Shown here one piece after another: positions 58,610 through 64,000 of a DNA stretch of 64,000 nucleotides. Numbering within the stretch: position 1 is the stretch's first letter; each line of letters begins with the position of its first letter. The position numbers and the translations under genes are program-made. The stretch is taken from assembly GCA_963761325.1 (NCBI GenBank), contig CAVXGZ010000008.1, forward strand, positions 1,240,001 to 1,304,000, given 5' to 3'. The notes beneath the pieces are model-generated. The model saw nothing but the letters and a program-made list of their open reading frames with translations. It did not search any database and was not told the origin of the DNA. This stretch comes from Streptantibioticus_C sp963761325. Lineage in GTDB: Bacteria > Actinomycetota > Actinomycetes > Streptomycetales > Streptomycetaceae.

Positions 58610-58855
58610 ATGTCCCTACCCCGAACGCATCAGTGCTCCGGCTGCTCCGACGGTCGCACGCCCGGAAGCATCCTGCACGAAGACCTCGTCGTCGGGGCTC
58701 CCCTGTCCATGGAGGACCTCACCGAGGCGCAGCGCTTCGAACGCTTCTCCCGCAAGTACGCCCATGACGGCTGCCAGGTCACAGAGGTCAGGCGAGTCCC
58801 GGACGACTCCGCGAGCGGCTACGCCTGGTCCGTGCGCTTCAGCGAAAACTCCTGA
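58610..58855 (+). CDS. Small unknown protein
   Basis: 81 residues with an N-terminal CSGC pair (THQCSGCSDG) and a normal-looking charged remainder (LTEAQRFERFSRKYAHDGCQ, ending YAWSVRFSENS). No family recognised. A GGGAGG lies about 15 bases upstream of the ATG, slightly far. It converges with the substrate-binding protein gene. Composition is unlike a shadow frame, but evidence is limited. Confidence 0.45.
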   Translation: MSLPRTHQCSGCSDGRTPGSILHEDLVVGAPLSMEDLTEAQRFERFSRKYAHDGCQVTEVRRVPDDSASGYAWSVRFSENS

Positions 58856-58960
58856 CCGGACGCCGGTAGGCCCGATGGCTGGCGGGCAGCGCAGCGCCGT
58901 ACGGGCGCACCACCCGGCACCCGGCGACACCGCGGCCGTGTGTCATGCCCGGCGCGGTGG

Positions 58961-59956
58961 TCAGAGGGTGGCCGGCGGGTCGACCTGGGACGTGGCGACG
59001 CCGATGCCGGCGACTCCCCATTTCGCGAGGATCTTCGCGTAGGCGCCGTCGGCGATGAGCTTGTTGACGGCGTCGCCGAGGGCCTTGGCGATCGGTGAGC
59101 CCTTGGCGGTGACGAATCCGACCGGTGTGGTGCCGATCTGGCCGAGGAACCTGGTGTTCGGCACGTGTGCCGACTGGTACCTGAGGCTCAGCGTGGGCCC
59201 GAAGTAGATGTCGACCCTGCCGTTGGCCAGGCCCAGGAAGATGGGCGCGTTGTCGGTGAAGTACCGCACGGTGTACGGGTGCCTGCCGGCCGCGCGGCAC
59301 TTGGCGGCGCCCTGGGTGAGGATCTGCTGGAACGTCGATCCGGGGCGGGTGGCGACGACGAGTCCGCACAGGTCGGTGAGCCTGGTGACCGCGGTGAGTC
59401 TCGTGTCGCTCGCGCCCAGGAACGCCTGGCCGTCGTTGAGGTAGGTCGTGAAGTCGACGACCCTCTCGCGGGCCCTGGTGACGCCGAAGTCGTCCTGGCC
59501 CACGTCGTACTTGCCGTTCTGCACGCCGGGGATGACGGTGGGGAAGGTCCCGTTCTGGACGTCCCACGTGACGCCGAGCACCTTGGCGACCGCGTCGCGC
59601 AGGTCGACGTCGAGGCCGATGTTTTGGCCGCCGGAGGTCTGGCCGGCGTGTGGCAGGCCCGCCGATCCGGGCACCAGCGTGGTGCCCAGGACGAGGGTGC
59701 CGCGAGCGCGCACGGCGGCGGGCAGTTCGGCTCTCAGCGCCGGGTCCGCGCGGACCGGCGACACGACGTCCCGGGTGGGGACGGCGGTCGGCGCGGCCGC
59801 TGCCGCCGGGCCGGTCCGGTGTCCGCCGTCCGTCCCCGGCACGCCGGAGTCCGAGGACGTGCCGCAGGCGGCGAGCAGGATGAGCGCCGCGGCGGTGGCG
59901 GTCGCCGAGAGGCCGAGGCGCGAAGTGCCGTGCGGGAGGCGTCTGTTGACGGGCAT
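58961..59956 (-). CDS. ABC transporter substrate-binding lipoprotein, polar amino acid type
   Basis: 331 residues. A signal sequence ends in the lipobox LLAAC (Cys near residue 31), so the mature protein is lipid-anchored outside the membrane. The binding domain is SBP_bac_3-like: LVLGTTLVPGSAGLPHAGQT, NIGLDVDLRDAVAKVLGVTW and KYDVGQDDFGVTRARERVVD. The ATG at 59954-59956 has GGAAGG eight bases upstream. It is followed (upstream on this strand) by the ATPase and permease genes, forming one transporter operon. Confidence 0.9.
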   Translation of the reverse strand: MPVNRRLPHGTSRLGLSATATAAALILLAACGTSSDSGVPGTDGGHRTGPAAAAAPTAVPTRDVVSPVRADPALRAELPAAVRARGTLVLGTTLVPGSAGLPHAGQTSGGQNIGLDVDLRDAVAKVLGVTWDVQNGTFPTVIPGVQNGKYDVGQDDFGVTRARERVVDFTTYLNDGQAFLGASDTRLTAVTRLTDLCGLVVATRPGSTFQQILTQGAAKCRAAGRHPYTVRYFTDNAPIFLGLANGRVDIYFGPTLSLRYQSAHVPNTRFLGQIGTTPVGFVTAKGSPIAKALGDAVNKLIADGAYAKILAKWGVAGIGVATSQVDPPATL

Positions 59957-60000
59957 GCGGGATGCCTTCCGGGAGAGAGCGTGTACCGCGGGCGGGCGCG

Positions 60001-60774
60001 TCACAGGACGGCGGACAGGAAGGTCCGTGCTCTCTCGTGCCGGGGGGCGGTGAGCACGTCGGCCGGCGCGCCGGTCTCGATGACCCGGCCGGCGTCGAGG
60101 AAGACCACCGTGTCGGCGGCCTCTCGCGCGAAGCCGATCTCGTGGGTGACCACGATCATCGTCATTCCGCTGTGGGCGAGGTCCTTCATCACGGTGAGGA
60201 CCTCGCCCACGAGTTCCGGGTCGAGGGCGCTGGTCGGTTCGTCGAACAGCATCAGCCGCGGTTCCATGGCGAGGGCCCGGGCGATCGCCACGCGCTGCCG
60301 CTGGCCCCCGGACAACCGCCGGGGATACGACTCCTCCCGCCCGGCCAGCCCCACTCGGGCGAGCAGTTCACGCGCCCGTGCGGCGGCCTGCTTCCTGGGT
60401 TGGCGGAGGACGGCGACCGGAGCCTCGACGATGTTCTCCAGCACGGTCAGGTGCGGAAACAGGTTGAACTGCTGGAAGACCATGCCGATGCGGGTGCGTT
60501 GCCGGGTGACCGCCTTGTCTCGCAACTCGTGCAGGCTCCCCGCGACATGCCGGTAGCCGATGATGTCGCCGCCCACCTCCACGAAGCCGGAGTCGGGCTT
60601 CTCGAGGTGGTTGACGCAGCGCAGCAGGGTGGACTTCCCCGAACCGGAAGGCCCGAGCACCACCGCCACCTCGCCCTGGGCCACATCCAGGTCGACGCCG
60701 TCCAGCACCGTGTGCGGGCCGAAGCTCTTGCGCAGGCTCCTGATCCGGACCAGCGGCCCCGCGGTCCCGGTCAC
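60001..60774 (-). CDS. ABC transporter ATP-binding protein, polar amino acid type
   Basis: 257 residues with all ABC motifs: Walker A GPSGSGKSTLL, Q-loop VFQQFNLFPHLT, signature LSGGQRQRVAIARALA, Walker B LMLFDEPTSALDP and the H-loop VVTHEIGFAREA. Highly similar in pattern to GlnQ/HisP-type ATPases. GTG start in a 4-nt GTGA overlap with the permease stop. Confidence 0.95.
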   Translation of the reverse strand: MTGTAGPLVRIRSLRKSFGPHTVLDGVDLDVAQGEVAVVLGPSGSGKSTLLRCVNHLEKPDSGFVEVGGDIIGYRHVAGSLHELRDKAVTRQRTRIGMVFQQFNLFPHLTVLENIVEAPVAVLRQPRKQAAARARELLARVGLAGREESYPRRLSGGQRQRVAIARALAMEPRLMLFDEPTSALDPELVGEVLTVMKDLAHSGMTMIVVTHEIGFAREAADTVVFLDAGRVIETGAPADVLTAPRHERARTFLSAVL

Positions 60775-61712
60775 GGCAGACCCGCCAGATCGTTTCCGGC
60801 CGTGCCGAGGAGCGGTATGTCGCGGCGGGCGGTCCGCCAGAAGCCGCGGCTGCCAGGTCGAACGCGGGGCGTTCGGCTGCTCCCGCGCCCGTAGTGCCGT
60901 TCGACGTAGTACTGGCCGACGGACAGCAGCGTGGTGAGGACGACGTACCAGAAGGTGGCCACCAGCAGCAGCGGCATGATCAGGTAGTTCTGGTTGTAGA
61001 CGAGTTGCACCGAATACAGCAGATCCTGGACGGCGATGACGCTCACGATCGAGGTGGCCTTGAGCATCCCGATGAGCAGGTTGCCGGACGCCGGAACGAT
61101 GGCCGGCATCGCCTGCGGCAGGACGATCCTGCGGAACGTCCGCACCCTGCCGAGGCCGAGCGCCTGGGCGGCTTCTGACTGGCCGTGGTCGACGGACAGG
61201 ATGCCGCCGCGGACGATCTCGGCAGAGAAGGCGGCCACGTCCAGCGTGAGTCCGACGTACGCGGCGAGCACGCCGGTGAACAGGCGCGCGGTCCTGACCG
61301 TCACGAACCGCGGCCCGAACGGGACGCCCAACGAGAGCTGCGGGTAGAGCGAGGCGAGTTCGTACCAGAAGAGGAGCTGTACCAACGGCGGCACCGAGCG
61401 GACCAGCCACACGTAGCCAGCGCTGAGCGCGCGCAGAACGGGGTTGGCGGACAGCCGCATCGCGGCGATGCCGATACCGAGGAGATAGCCGGAGACCATG
61501 ACCGCCACGGTGAGCCACAGCGTCAGCTCCAGGCCGCGCACGACGGATCCGCGCAGGAAGTACCCGCCCACGACATCCCACTGGAATCTGCTGTTGGTCA
61601 GCAGGGTGTGAACCAGCATCGCGAACAGCACCAACACGACCGCAGCGGAGACCCATTGCCCCGGACGACGCCACGGCACCAGTTTCGCGCCGAGCAACTG
61701 CTCGTCTGTCAT
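60771..61712 (-). CDS. ABC transporter permease, polar amino acid type
   Basis: 313 residues with about six membrane segments. The HisM/GlnP-type core contains the EAA-like loop QSEAAQALGLGRVRTFRRIV and LPQAMPAIVPASGNLLIGML. First gene of the transporter operon (permease, ATPase, binding protein). ATG at 61710-61712. It probably imports an amino acid or similar small cation or zwitterion; specificity is not visible. Confidence 0.95.
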   Translation of the reverse strand: MTDEQLLGAKLVPWRRPGQWVSAAVVLVLFAMLVHTLLTNSRFQWDVVGGYFLRGSVVRGLELTLWLTVAVMVSGYLLGIGIAAMRLSANPVLRALSAGYVWLVRSVPPLVQLLFWYELASLYPQLSLGVPFGPRFVTVRTARLFTGVLAAYVGLTLDVAAFSAEIVRGGILSVDHGQSEAAQALGLGRVRTFRRIVLPQAMPAIVPASGNLLIGMLKATSIVSVIAVQDLLYSVQLVYNQNYLIMPLLLVATFWYVVLTTLLSVGQYYVERHYGRGSSRTPRVRPGSRGFWRTARRDIPLLGTAGNDLAGLP

Positions 61713-62616
61713 GGCCTGCTGTCTCCGGTCTGATCATAGGAATCCGAAAGAACCCGCAGCACGCGGGAATTCGCCGAATACGCGCGGACCGGAAATGGCG
61801 GACGCGATCAACGTGGACTGAGCCGCCTGGTCAACGCGCCGAGCGCGGAGGGCGGTTCACGGCCGGCCCGAGATCCGTCAGCGGACCGGGGATATGCGGC
61901 CCCGCAGAGGAACGACGTACCAGCGGGCGATCAGGACCAGCGGGAAGCCATCGTCCGGAATCGGCATGCCGCCGACGACCGGTCCGCGCATGTCGATCAC
62001 CCCACAATCCGTCGACCCTTCCGGCCCCCGCACCGACAACGACGCATGTCCTGTCAGTAGGCCAGAGCTGTACGCCGACACTCGCAACCGTCTTCAACGC
62101 TAACCGCTCATCAGTCCTTCGACAATCCCCCAGGATTGTGACGAACGCCGGAAGTCGATTCCGAGAGGCCGACGGATTCCGCGGCGGGAATGATGATCGT
62201 GCCGGGCGACCGAATGGACATACCGTCCGACGAAGTTACGGGCGTCGGCGTCAGGCGCGGCGACACGGTCAGCCGGCAACGGGCTCGCATCACGCGCCGA
62301 CTCGCCGACGGGCGAACCGCGCGACGGGTGATCGAGCCACGTCCCGTACGCCCCCCGGTCCCGCCCCGCCGCCCCACCGCCCCGCCGACCGGCCGCCCGC
62401 CTTCGACTCCCCGGCCCAACGCGGGCGTTGGCCGTTTTCCGTTCCTTCGCCGCAGGCATCCGGCCGGGCGATCACCCGCCGATCACACGCGCCGTATTGG
62501 GTGGGTTCCTCTTATTGACGCTGTGTACCGACGGTGATTCACTTCGTGCCTGAGAGCGCTCTCTTGCGGTTGGGGACCATTCACCGTCCCCCCATCCACC
62601 ACGTCCAGGGAGAGCC
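61713..62616. other. 900-bp intergenic region
   Basis: Contains the promoters of the transporter operon (left) and the beta-helix protein gene (right). A 69-codon minus frame (61878-62087, containing GSTDCGVIDMRGPVVGGMPI) has near-normal composition but no ribosome site or family; I leave it unassigned. The stretch 62520-62600 is less GC-rich and probably carries the right-hand promoter. Confidence 0.4.
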
Positions 62617-64000
62617 GTGTCCGTGATTCCCACTCGCCGTGCCATGCTCCGTGGGGCGGCCGCTGCCGCCGCGGTGCCGCTGGTCGGCGGCATCTCCGCA
62701 GGATCAGCCTTCGCCTCGTCGCCCGCGTCCGCCAAGCCCTCGCACGGCCACGGCGGCGCCGGTCTCGGCCCGAACGTGCTGGTCTTCGAGCCGTCCATGG
62801 GCGACGCGGCGATCCAGGCCCAGGTCGACGCCGTGTTCGCCACCCAGCAGTCCAACCAGTTCGGCACCGAGCGGTACGCCCTGGCGTTCATGCCGGGCAC
62901 CTACACCGTGGACGTCAACGTCGGGTTCTACACCCACGTCCTCGGGCTCGGCGAGAGCCCGGAAGACGTCGTGATCAACGGTCACGTCACGGTCGACGCC
63001 CAGTGGTTGCAGGGCAACGGCACGCAGGACTTCTGGCGGTCCGCCGAGAACCTGACCATCGTGCCGCCCGACGGACTGGAGCGCTGGGCGGTCGCCCAGG
63101 CCGGTCCGATGCGCCGCGTCCACGTCAAGGGGAACATGACCCTGTGGCCGAGCCCGCCCGGCAACCAGTGGTCCAGCGGCGGCTTCCTGGCCGACAGCGT
63201 GGTGGACGGCCAGGTGGACTCGGGCTCGCAGCAGCAGTGGCTGTCGCGCAACGACACCTTCGGCAGCTGGACCGGCTCCAACTGGAACATGGTCTTCGTC
63301 GGCGTGCAGGGCGCTCCCGCCCAGTCCTTCCCCACGCCGCCGTTCACCACCGTCGACCGCACCCCGGTGGTGCGGGAGAAGCCGTTCCTGACCGTGGACC
63401 GGCACGGCTCCTACCAGGTCTTCGTGCCCGCGCTGCGCCGCGACAGCACCGGCACCACCTGGGCCAACGGGCCGGCCGAGGGCCACAGCATCCCGCTGTC
63501 GGACTTCCACGTGGCCCGGCCCGGCGACTCCGCCGACGCCATCAACCAGGCGCTCTCCCAGGGCAGACACCTGCTGCTCACCCCCGGCGTCTACCCGATC
63601 TCCTCGCCGCTGCGCGTCACGCGTCCCGGCACCGTCGTCCTGGGCCTCGGCCTGGCCACGCTGCAGTCCACGCACGACAACACCGTCATGGAGGTCGCCG
63701 ACGTGGGCGGCGTCAGCGTCGCCGGCGTGCTCTTCGAGGCCGCCTCGGCCCACGCCCCCGTGCTGCTCCGCGTCGGCCGAGGCCGCAGTTGGCTCCGGCA
63801 CACCGCCGACCCCACCGCGCTCTACGACGTCTACGCCCGTATCGGCGGCGCGCTGCCCGGCGGCGCGGACGTCAGCGTCCAGCTCGACAGCAACGACGTG
63901 ATCTGCGACAACCTGTGGCTCTGGCGCGCCGACCACGGCCTGGACGGCACCGTCGGCTGGTCGGTCAACCCGGCCGACACCGGCATCCTCGTCAACGGCG
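62617..64000 (+). CDS. Tat-exported right-handed beta-helix-like protein (annotated elsewhere as adenylyl cyclase-like), cut by window end
   Basis: At least 461 residues; the gene continues beyond the window. Start GTG 62617 with AGGGAGAG five bases upstream. The N-terminus has a twin-arginine signal (PTRRAMLRGAAAAAAVPLVG, cleavage after SAFA or SASA). The mature part resembles a pectate-lyase/beta-helix protein: GTERYALAFMPGTYTVDVNV, THVLGLGESPEDVVINGHVT and a second turn, LLLTPGVYPISSPLRVTRPG. Streptomyces homologues are commonly labelled adenylyl cyclase without good reason; a polysaccharide-binding or -cleaving function fits the fold better. Enzyme activity is not visible in this part. 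Confidence 0.85.
   Translation, partial: MSVIPTRRAMLRGAAAAAAVPLVGGISAGSAFASSPASAKPSHGHGGAGLGPNVLVFEPSMGDAAIQAQVDAVFATQQSNQFGTERYALAFMPGTYTVDVNVGFYTHVLGLGESPEDVVINGHVTVDAQWLQGNGTQDFWRSAENLTIVPPDGLERWAVAQAGPMRRVHVKGNMTLWPSPPGNQWSSGGFLADSVVDGQVDSGSQQQWLSRNDTFGSWTGSNWNMVFVGVQGAPAQSFPTPPFTTVDRTPVVREKPFLTVDRHGSYQVFVPALRRDSTGTTWANGPAEGHSIPLSDFHVARPGDSADAINQALSQGRHLLLTPGVYPISSPLRVTRPGTVVLGLGLATLQSTHDNTVMEVADVGGVSVAGVLFEAASAHAPVLLRVGRGRSWLRHTADPTALYDVYARIGGALPGGADVSVQLDSNDVICDNLWLWRADHGLDGTVGWSVNPADTGILVNG

Noticed and set aside
61878..62087. 69-codon minus-strand frame
   Set aside because: Composition is acceptable, but no ribosome site, family or neighbour supports it.

Overview
The window is high-GC actinobacterial DNA, most likely from Streptomyces or a close relative. 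The evidence is the codon bias, many GTG starts with GGAGG-type ribosome sites, two SARP-type activators that both carry the rare TTA leucine codon, MbtH-dependent NRPS genes, and a gas vesicle operon of the Streptomyces type. No rRNA, tRNA or CRISPR array was recognised.

Left part (1-13.4 kb): a VOC-fold protein, a secreted or membrane-anchored sedolisin (S53) protease, a penicillin-binding protein, and a very large secreted GH92 alpha-mannosidase split by one frameshift. After these comes a decayed stretch: an IS5-like transposase relic, an intact DUF4265 gene, an RHS/YD toxin remnant, a broken secreted-protein gene and a second VOC protein.

13.9-15.1 kb holds the most interesting small system. 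A 25-residue peptide gene ends in AYAWYGWV, has a strong ribosome site, and is followed by a near-perfect hairpin and then a cytochrome P450. This is the architecture of the atropopeptide (tryptorubin-type) RiPP family, here with an apparently different core, AWYGWV.

15.2-19.0 kb is a minus-strand run of six genes, four of whose junctions are 4-nt GTGA overlaps. It begins with a small helical WXG100-like protein and a helical/membrane protein and ends in a tandem duplication of about 787 bp. It resembles a type VII secretion substrate/partner locus.

19.7-46.4 kb is a nonribosomal peptide cluster. On the minus strand an exporter, MbtH, a two-module NRPS ending in a beta-lactamase/PBP-like domain, a free carrier protein and a free adenylation enzyme follow each other. 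On the plus strand lie an AsnO/VioC-like oxygenase, a second NRPS (C-A-PCP-C-PCP, lacking its second A domain) and an M20 amidohydrolase. Regulators (a LuxR-type response regulator, a SARP and an AfsR-like SARP), an ATP-grasp ligase and a second MbtH complete the cluster. A BBE-type flavin oxidase sits at its edge.

46.7-58.9 kb: two small secreted proteins, a broken desaturase, a tiny gene interrupted by an amber codon, and a gas vesicle operon (gvpO-A-F-G-J-L-S-K with two accessory genes). Two minus-strand genes sit inside it: a CDGSH/haem-oxygenase-like fusion and a methyltransferase. Then follow a small basic protein, a formaldehyde-dehydrogenase-like enzyme and a small unknown ORF. 58.9-64 kb: a polar amino acid ABC transporter and the start of a Tat-exported beta-helix-like protein that runs off the window.
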